Assembly: GCF_009857835.1 (NCBI RefSeq)
Contig: NZ_WWCL01000001.1
Location: forward strand, 558,001 to 622,000
Length of the DNA: 64,000 bases
Direction: 5' to 3'
Source of the DNA: Duganella fentianensis
GTDB taxonomy: Bacteria; Pseudomonadota; Gammaproteobacteria; Burkholderiales; Burkholderiaceae_D
Below the pieces are notes generated by a model that saw nothing but the letters and a program-made list of their open reading frames with translations, was not told where the DNA came from and made no database searches. The position numbers and the translations under genes were made by a program. Positions 43,334 through 52,816 of this stretch are shown here, one piece after another (within the stretch, counting starts at the first letter, position 1; every line of letters starts with the position of its first letter).

Positions 43334-43963
43334 ATGCGCTTTATCACCATCGCTAAGTCTGCTGCTGTTGTTGCCGCTCTCGTTGCTGGTCAGGCGTATG
43401 CCGCTCCGGTCGAACTGATCACCAACGGCAGCTTTGAAACCCTGAACGGTAACCAGAGCCTGAGCAACGGCAGCTGGAGCATCTACAACAACATCAACGG
43501 CTGGCGCGGTCTCGATTACGGTATCGAAGTGCGTAACAATGTGGCCGGCACTGCTTTTGATGGCAAGTATTTCGTCGAACTGGACACCACCTACAATAGC
43601 GGCATGGAGCAGGTAATTTCCGGCCTGAACGCTGGCAAGCACTATACGCTAAGCTTCGCGATGGCTGACCGTGCCGGCGTGGCCAGCGCTTCGCAAGGCC
43701 TGCAAGTGCTGTGGAACGGCTCCAAAGTAGCCGAATACACCAATGCCAGCGGCTGGACTGTCCAGACTCTGGACGTGGTGGCTGGCCTGGGCTCGAACAA
43801 GCTGATCTTCAAGGCGGCTGGCATCAGTGATTCCTACGGCACCTCGCTGGACAAGGTTTCGCTGGTTGCTGCTCCGGTACCTGAACCGGAAACCTATGGC
43901 ATGCTGCTGGCCGGTCTGGCCCTGATGGGTGCCGTGGTACGCCGCAAAGCACGCAAAGCCTAA
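43334..43963 (+). CDS. PEP-CTERM sorting-domain protein
   Basis: 209 residues. Signal peptide (MRFITIAKSAAVVAALVAGQAYA), a beta-sandwich domain starting ELITNGSFE (about 25-175, carbohydrate-binding-like), and the C-terminal sorting signal VPEPETYGMLLAGLALMGAVVRRKARKA region: PEP motif, membrane helix and basic tail. PEP-CTERM proteins are cut and anchored by an exosortase and are usually linked to exopolysaccharide and biofilm; no exosortase is in this window. Own promoter and terminator, so it is a single-gene unit. Confidence 0.92.
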   Translation: MRFITIAKSAAVVAALVAGQAYAAPVELITNGSFETLNGNQSLSNGSWSIYNNINGWRGLDYGIEVRNNVAGTAFDGKYFVELDTTYNSGMEQVISGLNAGKHYTLSFAMADRAGVASASQGLQVLWNGSKVAEYTNASGWTVQTLDVVAGLGSNKLIFKAAGISDSYGTSLDKVSLVAAPVPEPETYGMLLAGLALMGAVVRRKARKA

Positions 43964-43993
43964 GCTGCGGCCGCTGAAGCGGCAGCAAACAAC

Positions 43994-44030
43994 GCGCTGA
44001 CGGGTGTCGCCACCCGCGGCGCTTTTTTTT
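43994..44030 (+). terminator. Terminator of the PEP-CTERM gene
   Basis: Stem 44001-44006 with 44011-44016 plus an outer 4-bp stem (43994-43997 with 44019-44022), followed by eight T. Confidence 0.8.
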
Positions 44031-44094
44031 ATGGGCGGACGCGGACGCGCGGCCGTTACCGTCTTGTCACAGTGTCGTGTTATGGTAGCGTGCT

Positions 44095-45288
44095 ATGAAG
44101 AAACTACTTGCCCTGATCCTGCTGCTGGCGGCGCAGAGCGTGCTGGCGCGTCCGGCAGCGCCCCTGATACTGATTTCGATCGATGGCTTCCGCGCCGATT
44201 ATCTGGAGCGGGGTGTGACGCCCCATCTGTCTGCGCTGGCGGCGCGCGGCGTGCGGGCGCAGGCCATGCGGCCTTCCTTTCCCTCGCTGACTTTTCCCAA
44301 CCACTACACGCTGGTGACGGGCTTGCGCCCCGACCACCACGGGCTGGTGGGCAATGTTATCATCGATCCGGCCATCCCGGAACGGCACTTTCTGATACGC
44401 GATAAACAGGCCGTGCTGGACCGGCGCTGGTGGGATCAGGGCGTACCCGTATGGGTGACGGCCGAACAGCACGGGCTGCGTTCTGCCTCCGTGTTCTGGC
44501 CCGGTAGCGAAGCCGATATACAGGGCGTGCGCCCCACGCTGGCACCGCCGTATGACGATGAGATGACGCCCGAGCAGCGGGTCGATCTGCTGCTATCCTG
44601 GCTGGACCTGCCGCAGCAGCAATGGGATTTCCTGTCGCTGTATTTCAGCCATGTCGACCATGCCGGCCATGATTACGGTCCCGTAGCCGAGCAGACCATG
44701 GCTGCCATCGCGCAGGCCGATCAGGCCATAGGCCGTTTGCTGGCCGGTCTGCAGCAGCGCGGCATACAGGCCAATCTGGTGGTGGTGGCCGATCACGGCA
44801 TGGCCGCCGTGAGTCCGCAGCGGGTGATACGTCTGGACCAGCTGGCGCCGGAAGGCAGTTACGAGCAGGTGGTGGACGGCCCGTATGCGGGCCTGGATCC
44901 GGCAGCGGGGCGGGCGGCCGAGCTGGAAGCGGCCTTGCTCAAGCCCTGGCCGCATATGCAGTGCTGGCGCAAACAGGACATACCGGCACGGCTGGCGTAT
45001 GGCCGCAATGCGCGCGTGCCGGCGCTGATCTGTCTGGCCGAACCCGGCTGGAGCATAGTCTTTAGCGCCGAGCAGGCCGCCAAAGTTCATGGCGGCCGCC
45101 ACGGCTACGATCCGGCGGCGCCCGAGATGGCGGCCCTGTGCATTGCCGCCGGGCCCGGACTGCGCAGCGGCATGCTGCTGCCGGCCTTCGATAACGTCGA
45201 TGTGTATCCGCTGCTGATGCATCTGCTGGCGCTGCCGCCGCTGGCGACCGATGGCCAGCTGACGCCATGGCTGCCGGCCTTGCGCTAG
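44095..45288 (+). CDS. Ectonucleotide pyrophosphatase/phosphodiesterase-like enzyme
   Basis: 397 residues with a signal peptide (MKKLLALILLLAAQSVLA). Alkaline-phosphatase-superfamily NPP type: first metal aspartate in ILISIDGFRADYL, nucleophile threonine in FPSLTFPNHYTLVTGLRPDHHG, then SHVDHAGHDYGP and VVVADHGMAAVS with the remaining metal ligands. All active-site residues of the family appear to be present. NPPs split phosphodiester or pyrophosphate bonds of nucleotides or lipids outside the cell. A TTGTCAC half-site at 44065 upstream hints at Pho control but a second repeat is lacking. Confidence 0.92.
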   Translation: MKKLLALILLLAAQSVLARPAAPLILISIDGFRADYLERGVTPHLSALAARGVRAQAMRPSFPSLTFPNHYTLVTGLRPDHHGLVGNVIIDPAIPERHFLIRDKQAVLDRRWWDQGVPVWVTAEQHGLRSASVFWPGSEADIQGVRPTLAPPYDDEMTPEQRVDLLLSWLDLPQQQWDFLSLYFSHVDHAGHDYGPVAEQTMAAIAQADQAIGRLLAGLQQRGIQANLVVVADHGMAAVSPQRVIRLDQLAPEGSYEQVVDGPYAGLDPAAGRAAELEAALLKPWPHMQCWRKQDIPARLAYGRNARVPALICLAEPGWSIVFSAEQAAKVHGGRHGYDPAAPEMAALCIAAGPGLRSGMLLPAFDNVDVYPLLMHLLALPPLATDGQLTPWLPALR

Positions 45289-45387
45289 CGCTGCGGCGGG
45301 GCTTTTTACAATTCTTGCAATTTACTGCGGCGTTTCCCTGTCTGGGCTGGTTTACAATGAGCGACTTTTCGCTCTGTATCTGTTGCC

Positions 45388-47397
45388 ATGAAACGTGAAC
45401 CACTGTCCGCCAGCACTGCCGAAGCGCCCATCGTTGCGCCGCCCCATCCGGCCTACCGGCCCGATATCGATGGCCTGCGTGCGATTGCCGTGCTGGCCGT
45501 GGTGCTGTTCCATGCCTTCCCCAATCTGCTGCCGGGCGGCTTCATCGGCGTCGATATCTTCTTCATCATTTCCGGCTTCCTGATCGGCAGCATCATCATG
45601 GGCGAAATGGCCCAGCAGCGTTTCAGCTTTGCCCGTTTCTACGGGCGCCGCATCAAGCGCATCTTCCCTGCGCTGGCGCTGGTCATGGCCAGCTGTTTTG
45701 TGGCCGGCTGGCTGGTGCTGTTCGCCGATGAATTCCGCATGCTGGGGCGCCATCTGATGGCCGGTGCCGGCTTTGTCTCCAACCTGCTGCTATGGAGCGA
45801 AGTGGGTTACTTCGATACGGCGGCCGATACCAAGCCGCTGCTGCATCTGTGGTCGCTCGGCATCGAAGAACAGTTCTACATTTTCTGGCCCATCCTGCTG
45901 ATGCTGGCGCAGCGCTGGCGCCAGCGCGCCTGGCTGTGGGCACTGGTGCTGGGCGGCCTGTCCTTCCTGCTGAATGTGGCGCTGGTACACCGTTATCCGA
46001 GCGCGACCTTCTATTCGCCGGCCAGCCGCGTGTGGGAACTGCTGATGGGTAGCATGCTGGCCTATCTGACCCTGCACGGCCAGACGCTGGCCGGACTGCT
46101 GCGCGCAGGTTCAGCTGCGGCTACGGCCGCGGCGCCCGCGCCGGCGCCCGGTGCGCAGCGGCGCAATCTGTACAGCGTGCTGGGCATGGCCCTGCTGCTG
46201 GCCGGTTTCGTGCTGATTACGCGCAGCCGCGCCTTCCCCGGCTGGTGGGCGCTGCTGCCCACCACGGGTGCCGTGCTGCTGATTGCGGCCGGTCCGCAGG
46301 CCTGGTGCAACCGCTATGTGCTGGCGCAGCCGCTGCTGGTGTGGGTGGGGCTGATCAGCTATCCGCTCTATCTGTGGCACTGGCCGCTGCTCTCGTTCGC
46401 GCACATCCTGCACTCGGCCCAGCCGGCATGGCAGGTCCGTGGCGTGGCTGTGCTGCTGGCCGTGCTGCTGGCGTGGCTGACCTACCGTGTGCTCGAACAG
46501 CGCGTGCGCGCACCGGCCCATAACCGGCGCAAGATCATCGTGCTGAGCGGCTTGATGACGCTGGTGGCTGCAGCCGGCCTGTGGCTGGCGACCCATGCCG
46601 GCCTGCCGGCGCGTTCCGGCATCGTGGCCAACGCGGCCTTGCAGAAGTCGCTGATCGTGGTGGAGGATGTGGCCAATGCGGAAGCCTGCAAAACCCGTTA
46701 TGGTTTCGCCAGCAAGTATGAATACTGCCTGCTCGATCAGGTGAAGCAGGAGCCGACCGTGGCGCTGGTGGGCGATAGCCATGCCTACCATCTGGTGGCC
46801 GGCCTGACGCGCTACTACCACGACCATGGCGGCAATCTGCTGATGCTGGGGACGCGCGTGCCCTTCATCGGCCTGCCATCGGGTGACGATCCCTATCAGC
46901 AGGCTACGCCGCGCATGCTGGAACTGGCTTTGAATACGGCCAGTGTGCAGACGGTGATCTTCTCGACCGCGCTCAAACTCCATGAAGGTAATCCCGACGG
47001 GGTGGCGACGGTGCAGGCTTTGCGCACGACGCTGGAGCGCTTCAGCGCCGCCGGCAAGCAGCTGGTGTGGGTGAACGATGTGCCCATGCTGGACTTCGAA
47101 CCGCGTTCCTGCATCGGCCGTCCCGGTATGGGGCTGGTAGGGGCCGGGGTGGATTGCACGCTGCCGCGCGCCACCTTCGAGCGGAATACGGCCGGCCATG
47201 CCGCCATCGTGGCCCGCCTGCTCAAGGAATTCCCGCAAGTGAAAGTATTCGATACGGCCGCGCCGCTGTGCGATGCCAGCCGCTGCCACGTCATGCTGGA
47301 CGGGAAGCTGATGTACCGCGATACCCACCATCTGAGCTACGACGGCGACCTGTATGTGGCCAGCACCTATGCACGCCAGCTGGGGCTGGCGCCGTAA
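45388..47397 (+). CDS. OafA-type membrane O-acyltransferase with SGNH domain
   Basis: 669 residues. N-terminal acyltransferase-3 domain (about 25-400) with ten or so helices; the catalytic histidine is in VVLFHAFPNLLPGGFIGVDIFFIISGF and the FYGRRIKRIFPAL motif follows. A C-terminal SGNH hydrolase-like domain (about 440-665) has VALVGDSHA (Ser block) and DTHHLSYDGD (Asp-His block). Such fused proteins O-acetylate surface polysaccharide or lipid A sugars. Its position next to the polysaccharide locus supports that role. Convergent with the locus; a small hairpin lies between. Confidence 0.92.
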   Translation: MKREPLSASTAEAPIVAPPHPAYRPDIDGLRAIAVLAVVLFHAFPNLLPGGFIGVDIFFIISGFLIGSIIMGEMAQQRFSFARFYGRRIKRIFPALALVMASCFVAGWLVLFADEFRMLGRHLMAGAGFVSNLLLWSEVGYFDTAADTKPLLHLWSLGIEEQFYIFWPILLMLAQRWRQRAWLWALVLGGLSFLLNVALVHRYPSATFYSPASRVWELLMGSMLAYLTLHGQTLAGLLRAGSAAATAAAPAPAPGAQRRNLYSVLGMALLLAGFVLITRSRAFPGWWALLPTTGAVLLIAAGPQAWCNRYVLAQPLLVWVGLISYPLYLWHWPLLSFAHILHSAQPAWQVRGVAVLLAVLLAWLTYRVLEQRVRAPAHNRRKIIVLSGLMTLVAAAGLWLATHAGLPARSGIVANAALQKSLIVVEDVANAEACKTRYGFASKYEYCLLDQVKQEPTVALVGDSHAYHLVAGLTRYYHDHGGNLLMLGTRVPFIGLPSGDDPYQQATPRMLELALNTASVQTVIFSTALKLHEGNPDGVATVQALRTTLERFSAAGKQLVWVNDVPMLDFEPRSCIGRPGMGLVGAGVDCTLPRATFERNTAGHAAIVARLLKEFPQVKVFDTAAPLCDASRCHVMLDGKLMYRDTHHLSYDGDLYVASTYARQLGLAP

Positions 47398-47401
47398 TCG
47401 C

Positions 47402-47430
47402 CTGCGGGCATAGCGCCGCTGCGCCCGCAG
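47402..47430. terminator. Hairpin between convergent genes
   Basis: 8-bp GC stem (47402-47409 with 47423-47430) without a T run between the acyltransferase and the polysaccharide locus. Possible bidirectional termination or 3' end protection. Confidence 0.4.
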
Positions 47431-47463
47431 CTTGACTGGCCGGCAGGCTGGGTCGGCGGCAGC

Positions 47464-49407
47464 CTAGCGGAATTCCAGCCTGGCCAGCATCACGCCCAGC
47501 AGGCGCTGGTCTTCCCCTATGCCCAGCGCATGCGGCGAAGTCGCATCGGGCAGCGTCAGGGCCAGTTCCACATCGCCACGCTGGTCTGGCGGCAGTGCCA
47601 GCGTGAGCTGCTGCTGCGGGTGGGCGCCATCGAAAACAAATTCCTGCACGGCGCCGCCATTCACGCGCACCTGCACACGCTGGCGCCGCGCTTTTTCCAC
47701 GAAGGCGGAAGCATGCAGCGTGACGCTGTGTGGCCGCTGGCCGTTCAGCTGCGGCAGCGGACACAGGATGCTGGCGCTGGCCTGTTCGCTCCAGCGCCCC
47801 GTAGGTTCGGGGAAGCTGAAGCCACGGAGGGTGCAGGGTGGCGGCAAGGCTTTGTTGCCGAGTTCGATCACCGGCTGGGCGCTTACCAGTTCGCGCGTCA
47901 TGCATAGGGCATCGAGCATGGGGAATGCCTTGCTGGAGCCGGGCAGGGCACACTGGGTCAGTTTGCTCAGGCTGGAGTTCTGGCCAGTCAGTACTACGCC
48001 ATCGAGGCGGGCTTCGCTCAAGGGCAGCAGCAGCTGGAAGGCAGCTTCGCGGCTGGTGCGGAAGATGCCCAGACTGTACATGTAATCGAGATAGGTATCG
48101 CTGTGCGTCATCTGCAGTACGTAGACATCGCGTGCCGGCGTCTCGGCCAGCAGCAGATCGCGCCGCAACGTGAGCTGGTGCTCGAGCTGGACCAGATCGG
48201 AGGCATCGCGCTTCGGCCCTTGTGGCTGTACGGCATAGCAGCACAGGGCAGCCAGCACCGGTAGCAACAGCAGCTGGGTGGCCCAGCGTTCGCTGCGGCC
48301 GAGGCGCGGCGCGGTATTCCAGTTGCGCAGCATGGGCAGTAGTGCCACGAGCAGCAGCAAGGCCGTGTCTAGCGCGAAGATGTGCTTTTTGACGGCGTAT
48401 TCGGAGCCCTGGCCCAGCTTCAGCGCCACCAGCTGCATCACGCACATGCCGCTGACGGCCACGCCATACAGGGCCAGATACTTGAGACCCAGCGCCTGAC
48501 TGCCTTGCGCAGGCTGGGCCTGTGCCAGGGCACGCCAGCGCCATGCCAGCAGCGCGGCCAGCGCCAGCACGGCCAGTGCCAGCAGCGCCATGCTTTTCAT
48601 GTTGTGGATATAGGCCAGATCGAGCACGCCATTGTTGGCGGCGATTTCCTTCATACCGATATAGCTGGGGTGCTTGACGAAGACCAGCGCGCCCAGCACG
48701 GCCAGTGCCGCGCTGCTGCCCAGCTGGCGCAGCGTGGGGCGGCGCTGGCACAGGTCCAGCAGCAGGCTGGCGCCGAGCAGACCCAGTAGTTCGGAAGCGG
48801 GCAGCAGATGCACCAGCGCCACTAGTGCGATGCCGGCAATGATGAACAGGTGGCGGCACCATGCGGGCGCGCCGCGCTGTTCCAGTACCAGTACGCCCAG
48901 CAGCACCAGCGCTGCACCGGCATGGCCGACCAGCTGGGCATAGAAGTAATAGCCGCCGATTTCGCTGGCGTGTACGAACAGGTGCAGGCTGGCGCTATTG
49001 CCCAGCGTGAGAGCGGCCAGTAGTAGCGCGCAGCACCAGGCGGCGCGCTGCGGCAATGCCAGCAGTACGGCGCTCAGCGCAGCCCAGATGATGGCGATCG
49101 ACAGCCCGCCCAGCAGCTGCATGCCGGCCAGCGGTGAGCCGAGCAGCTTGCCCAGCAGTGCCGCCAGCTGGTGCGAACCGCGCGGGTAGAAATTCATCTC
49201 GCCCAGACTGCGATCGATGCCGGGCGGGAGCGACCAGTCCTGATACAGCCTTGCCGTCAGGGCGTAGTGGTGGCCCAGATCGGTGGAGTGGGCATACAGC
49301 GCATCCATCCCGTTCAGTACCAGCGGCAGCAGGGCCAGCACCAGCAGGAGCAGCATCCACGGGCGCAGGCTGTCCGGGCTGCGCGTGGGTTCGGGATGGT
49401 GAGCCAT
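47464..49407 (-). CDS. Large polytopic membrane protein, GT-C-like, function unknown
   Basis: 647 residues from MAHHPEPTRS. About eleven hydrophobic helices in residues 15-420, with an early extracytoplasmic loop STDLGHHYALTARLYQDWSLPPG and LGEMNFYPRGSHQLAA that resembles the first-loop acid motif of GT-C glycosyltransferases, then a C-terminal soluble beta domain (about 440-647). No specific family recognised. Starts 2 nt after the flavoprotein gene. Likely acts on lipid-linked sugars in the locus; that is inference from context. Confidence 0.65.
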   Translation of the reverse strand: MAHHPEPTRSPDSLRPWMLLLLVLALLPLVLNGMDALYAHSTDLGHHYALTARLYQDWSLPPGIDRSLGEMNFYPRGSHQLAALLGKLLGSPLAGMQLLGGLSIAIIWAALSAVLLALPQRAAWCCALLLAALTLGNSASLHLFVHASEIGGYYFYAQLVGHAGAALVLLGVLVLEQRGAPAWCRHLFIIAGIALVALVHLLPASELLGLLGASLLLDLCQRRPTLRQLGSSAALAVLGALVFVKHPSYIGMKEIAANNGVLDLAYIHNMKSMALLALAVLALAALLAWRWRALAQAQPAQGSQALGLKYLALYGVAVSGMCVMQLVALKLGQGSEYAVKKHIFALDTALLLLVALLPMLRNWNTAPRLGRSERWATQLLLLPVLAALCCYAVQPQGPKRDASDLVQLEHQLTLRRDLLLAETPARDVYVLQMTHSDTYLDYMYSLGIFRTSREAAFQLLLPLSEARLDGVVLTGQNSSLSKLTQCALPGSSKAFPMLDALCMTRELVSAQPVIELGNKALPPPCTLRGFSFPEPTGRWSEQASASILCPLPQLNGQRPHSVTLHASAFVEKARRQRVQVRVNGGAVQEFVFDGAHPQQQLTLALPPDQRGDVELALTLPDATSPHALGIGEDQRLLGVMLARLEFR

Positions 49408-49409
49408 GA

Positions 49410-50762
49410 TCAGCGCTTTCCGCCCAGCCGTGCCAGCAGGGCCTGCGCGGCAGCGCGGCCTTCGCGGATAGCGTAGTTGGTGCCACGGTCCTCCGGATAG
49501 ATCTGCGCCATGGTGCTGATGCGGGCATTGGCAAACGGCGTTTCGGCGGCCGGCACATACGACGAGTAATTGCGTTCCGTGACCGGCTGGGCATAGTCGG
49601 CGCGCCAGATCTGGTAGTCGCGGATCCAGTCGCGCTGCATGGCCGGGAACATGCGCTGCAGATGGCTCAGGGCGAAGTCCAGATAGGCTGCGTCGTCCAT
49701 GGACCATAGCGGGTCTTCCTTGGCCAGATAGCGCGACAGGAAGACGATGTGCTTGCCGTCGTAGTTGGCCGGACTATCGAAGTTGGTATGCTCGATTACG
49801 CCGACGAAGGGGAAGCCGGGATCGTTGACGTTGAGCCAGTAGGTATCGGACAGGCTGCGGTCCAGCTGCAGTACCAGACAGGCATTGGCCAGATACTTCA
49901 CGCGGCGCAGGCTGGCCAGCCAGTCGGCCTTGGCGCTGTTCTGGAAAATGTCGGCGATGATGGGCAGGGCCGGCGTGAACAGGAATTCGCGCGCCGTGTA
50001 GCTGCCTTGCGCCGTCTGCACGGCCTGTACCTGCTGGCCGTCGGCCGACAGGCCCAGACCGCTGACAGGGGCGCCATACTGCACGCGGCCGCCGAGGCGG
50101 GTGATTTCATCGGCCATGGCCTGTGCCAGCCGGCCGAAGCCGCCCTTGAAATAGGCCAGCTGTTCGCCACCCTTGGCGTCGCGCGTGCTGCCGCGCAGTA
50201 CCAGCTTTTTCCACATCCAGACGGCGTTGATGGCATCGGCAAAAATGCCGAACTTGTTTTCGATCAGCGGCTGCCACACGATGCGGTAGACGTTCTTGCC
50301 GCACAGGGGTTCCAGCCATTCGCGTATGGTCAGGTGTTCGATGGCGCGCCAGTCCTTGACGCTGCGCACGCGCAGCACCAGCAGGCCGAGACGGATACGG
50401 TCGATCAGCGAGAGCGGCTTGAAGCGCAGCAGGTCGAGCGGGGTGGAGAGGCGCCAGTGGCGGCCGTTGAAATACATGCCGGTCTTGGATGGCATGATCT
50501 GGATCTGGCCTTCCAGCCCCAGTTCGCGCACCAGCTGGGGCACATAGCTATCGTTGTCGAACCAGTGGTGGTAGAACTTTTCGATGGTCACGCCATCGCG
50601 GAACTGGAAGGTGCCGGCCAGGCCGCCCGGGCCGCTGTCGCCGTCGAGCACCAGCACGCGCTGGCCGGCGCGGGCCAGATCGAGGGCGGCACTGAGACCG
50701 GTGAAACCTGCGCCGACGATGGCGACGTCGTAATCGGGAGTGGTATTTTGCTTAGCAGTCAT
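49410..50762 (-). CDS. FAD-dependent amine-oxidase-like flavoprotein
   Basis: 450 residues. Dinucleotide-binding N-terminus YDVAIVGAGFTGLSAALDLARAG and the GGLAGTFQFRDGVTIEKFYHHWF segment, as in protoporphyrinogen-oxidase-like and UDP-galactopyranose-mutase-like enzymes common in polysaccharide loci. C-terminal FAD motif with YAIREGRAAAQALL. A sugar-desaturating or isomerising role is possible but not shown. Tightly packed between the GtrA protein (9 nt) and the polytopic protein (2 nt). Confidence 0.8.
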   Translation of the reverse strand: MTAKQNTTPDYDVAIVGAGFTGLSAALDLARAGQRVLVLDGDSGPGGLAGTFQFRDGVTIEKFYHHWFDNDSYVPQLVRELGLEGQIQIMPSKTGMYFNGRHWRLSTPLDLLRFKPLSLIDRIRLGLLVLRVRSVKDWRAIEHLTIREWLEPLCGKNVYRIVWQPLIENKFGIFADAINAVWMWKKLVLRGSTRDAKGGEQLAYFKGGFGRLAQAMADEITRLGGRVQYGAPVSGLGLSADGQQVQAVQTAQGSYTAREFLFTPALPIIADIFQNSAKADWLASLRRVKYLANACLVLQLDRSLSDTYWLNVNDPGFPFVGVIEHTNFDSPANYDGKHIVFLSRYLAKEDPLWSMDDAAYLDFALSHLQRMFPAMQRDWIRDYQIWRADYAQPVTERNYSSYVPAAETPFANARISTMAQIYPEDRGTNYAIREGRAAAQALLARLGGKR

Positions 50763-50771
50763 GGAACAAAC

Positions 50772-51155
50772 TCAGTTGGCAGGCGCGGCTTGCGCGCTCT
50801 GGAAAGTAAAGCGGCGGTTGAGGGCGAACTGCAGCACCACCACCATGGGCAGGGTCAGCAGCTTGGCCAGACTTTTATCGAGGCCAGCCTGCTCTACCAG
50901 CAGCCACAGTAATATGGCCGATGCCGTGTAGCCCACCGTGGCCACGCCGAGGAACAGGGCCAGGCGCTGCAGCACGCGGTCGCGCTGGCGGAAGGTGATG
51001 ATGCGGTTGAGCGTAAAGCTGAGCAGGGTGCCGGTCAGGTAGCCCAGCACATTGGCGGCCTGATACCACATGCCGCTGCTGATGCTGAGGTGGTAGACCA
51101 GATAGTCGCTCGATACGCCTAGCCCGCCGCACAGGCAGTAGAGGATGAACTGCAT
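50772..51155 (-). CDS. GtrA family membrane protein (first copy)
   Basis: 127 residues, four helices. MQFILYCLCGGLGVSSDYLVYHL and TGTLLSFTLNRIITFRQ and FALNRRFTFQS are GtrA/DPMS-flippase-like motifs (PF04138). GtrA proteins are thought to move polyprenyl-phosphate-sugars made by the adjacent GT2 enzyme across the membrane. The start overlaps the stop of the GT2 gene by one base. A second GT2/GtrA pair is at 56.6-58 kb. Confidence 0.88.
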   Translation of the reverse strand: MQFILYCLCGGLGVSSDYLVYHLSISSGMWYQAANVLGYLTGTLLSFTLNRIITFRQRDRVLQRLALFLGVATVGYTASAILLWLLVEQAGLDKSLAKLLTLPMVVVLQFALNRRFTFQSAQAAPAN

Positions 51156-52117
51156 TACGCGTCCTCCGCCGGCAGGCCGACCGTGGCGCCGATCACATAC
51201 TGGGGCCGGCCGTTCAGGGTGAGCAGCACGCGGCCCAGATATTCGCCCAGCATGCCCAGCGCCACCAGCTGCACGCCACCGATGATCAGCACCGTCACGA
51301 TCAGCGAAGACCAGCCGATAGGCATGCGGTCCAGCGTGAACTTCTGGATGATCAGCAGTATGGCCAGCACAAAGCCCAGCCCCGCCATGGCCATGCCGGC
51401 GAACGAGGTCAGACGCAGTGGCACGATGGAGAAGCTGGTGGCCATTTTCAGCCACAGGGAGATGGATTTTTTCAGGCTGTAGCCGCTGTCGCCGGCAAAG
51501 CGCGCATGGTGCGCCACCGTGACGCTGCCGATATTGCGCGTGGCCGACAGGATCAGTCCATCCACATACACATACGGACCGTGGTAGCGCAGCACATCGC
51601 GCGCGATGCTGGCACGCATGGCGCGGAACGGCGACAGGTACAGGCCCTTGGGCTTTTTCATCAGATAGCTGGCCACCTTGTCATTGAGGCGGCTGCCCAG
51701 CAGCTTCCACGCCGCGTGCTGGCGCTGGGCGAAGCTGGCGTAGACCACGTCGCGTCCCCGGTCCAGTTCCGCCAGCAGGGTCGGTATGTCGGATGGCGCA
51801 TGCTGCAGGTCGTCGTCCATGGTGACGATGACGGCTCCGCGCGCACGTGCCAGACCGGCCATGATGGCATTGTGCTGGCCGGCGTTCATGCGCAGGTGGA
51901 TGCCGCGCACCCAAGGGTATTGTACCGAGAGTTCGGTCAGTACCTGCCAGCTGCGGTCGGGCGAGCAGTCGCACACGAAGATGGCTTCATAGCTGCCGCG
52001 GATGGCGGGCAGGCCGTCGAGGGTGTCCTGCAGGCGGCTCACCAGTTCCGGCAGCACCAGTTCGCTGCCGTACACGGGAATCACCAGCGACAGGGCGAGA
52101 GAGGTTTCAGTGGCCAT
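51155..52117 (-). CDS. GT2 glycosyltransferase, polyprenyl-phosphate sugar synthase type
   Basis: 320 residues. GT-A fold with LSLVIPVYGSELVLPELV at the start, MNAGQHNAIMAGLARA and VTMDDDLQHAPSD (catalytic DDD near residue 100). Two C-terminal helices (about 232-252 and 265-285) place it in the DPM1/GtrB/ArnC group that loads a sugar onto undecaprenyl phosphate. Its partner is the GtrA protein encoded next. Overlaps the upstream SDR gene by 11 nt. Confidence 0.9.
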   Translation of the reverse strand: MATETSLALSLVIPVYGSELVLPELVSRLQDTLDGLPAIRGSYEAIFVCDCSPDRSWQVLTELSVQYPWVRGIHLRMNAGQHNAIMAGLARARGAVIVTMDDDLQHAPSDIPTLLAELDRGRDVVYASFAQRQHAAWKLLGSRLNDKVASYLMKKPKGLYLSPFRAMRASIARDVLRYHGPYVYVDGLILSATRNIGSVTVAHHARFAGDSGYSLKKSISLWLKMATSFSIVPLRLTSFAGMAMAGLGFVLAILLIIQKFTLDRMPIGWSSLIVTVLIIGGVQLVALGMLGEYLGRVLLTLNGRPQYVIGATVGLPAEDA

Positions 52118-52793
52118 AGTATTTGCGGATCAGGTTAATGATGTAGTCGGAACCGAATTCCAGACCGATGGCGCGCGCTGCTGCCATCGACAGTTCGACG
52201 TCGAGCTGATAGTGGTCGCCCGCATCGACTTCGGTGTAGTTGGCGCGCTGGCCCAGCACCTGCTCGAAAGTATGCACGAGTTCGGGCACGGGCACGGAAA
52301 ACGGGCAGGCCACGTTGGTGATCACGCCGTCGGCCCAGTGGTGGTCGATCAGCTGGGCGACGATGGCGGCCACGTCTTCCACGTCGATCAGATTGCGCCA
52401 GGCGCGCAGCCAGAGCTGGAACGGTTTGCCTTCGGTGATCTGTTCGTTCAGGTAGTTGGTCAGCGTGTAGGGATTGGGCGTGCTGCCCACTACCTGCGGC
52501 AGGCGGATGATGGCCATCTGCCGGCTGCGCGCCGTGATCAGGGCTTCCATGGCGCGCTTGTGCTGCACGTAGGGGGTGTGGGCCAGTTCGGCATCGTGTA
52601 CCGAGCAGCTGCTGAAATACACGGTGAACAGGTCAAGTTTCAGTGCCTCTTCCAGCATGGCCTGTTCGCGTGCATATTCTTCTGCACGGGTTTCGCGCGA
52701 ATTCGAGACGCCGGAAGCGAATACCAGTACGTCGTCGCGCAGGCGGAAGTGGGGCGCGCAAGCCTGCGCCAGTAAGCCATTACCAATAATCAT
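52107..52793 (-). CDS. Short NAD-dependent epimerase/dehydratase-like SDR
   Basis: 228 residues. Starts directly with the cofactor loop MIIGNGLLAQACA (GxGxxA in place of GxxGxxG), then FSSCSVHD and YVQHK, the catalytic Ser and Tyr-x-x-x-Lys of the extended SDR fold, and IRLPQVVG. About 80 residues shorter than usual sugar epimerases. Probably modifies an NDP-sugar for the nearby glycosyltransferases. Overlaps the GT2 gene by 11 nt. Confidence 0.75.
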   Translation of the reverse strand: MIIGNGLLAQACAPHFRLRDDVLVFASGVSNSRETRAEEYAREQAMLEEALKLDLFTVYFSSCSVHDAELAHTPYVQHKRAMEALITARSRQMAIIRLPQVVGSTPNPYTLTNYLNEQITEGKPFQLWLRAWRNLIDVEDVAAIVAQLIDHHWADGVITNVACPFSVPVPELVHTFEQVLGQRANYTEVDAGDHYQLDVELSMAAARAIGLEFGSDYIINLIRKYYGH

Positions 52794-52816
52794 GGGGTGT
52801 TTTTAGTTGTTCTGTT

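Noticed and set aside
44062..44090. Possible Pho box before the pyrophosphatase-like gene
   Set aside because: Only one TTGTCAC repeat is visible; the position 11 bp further on does not match.
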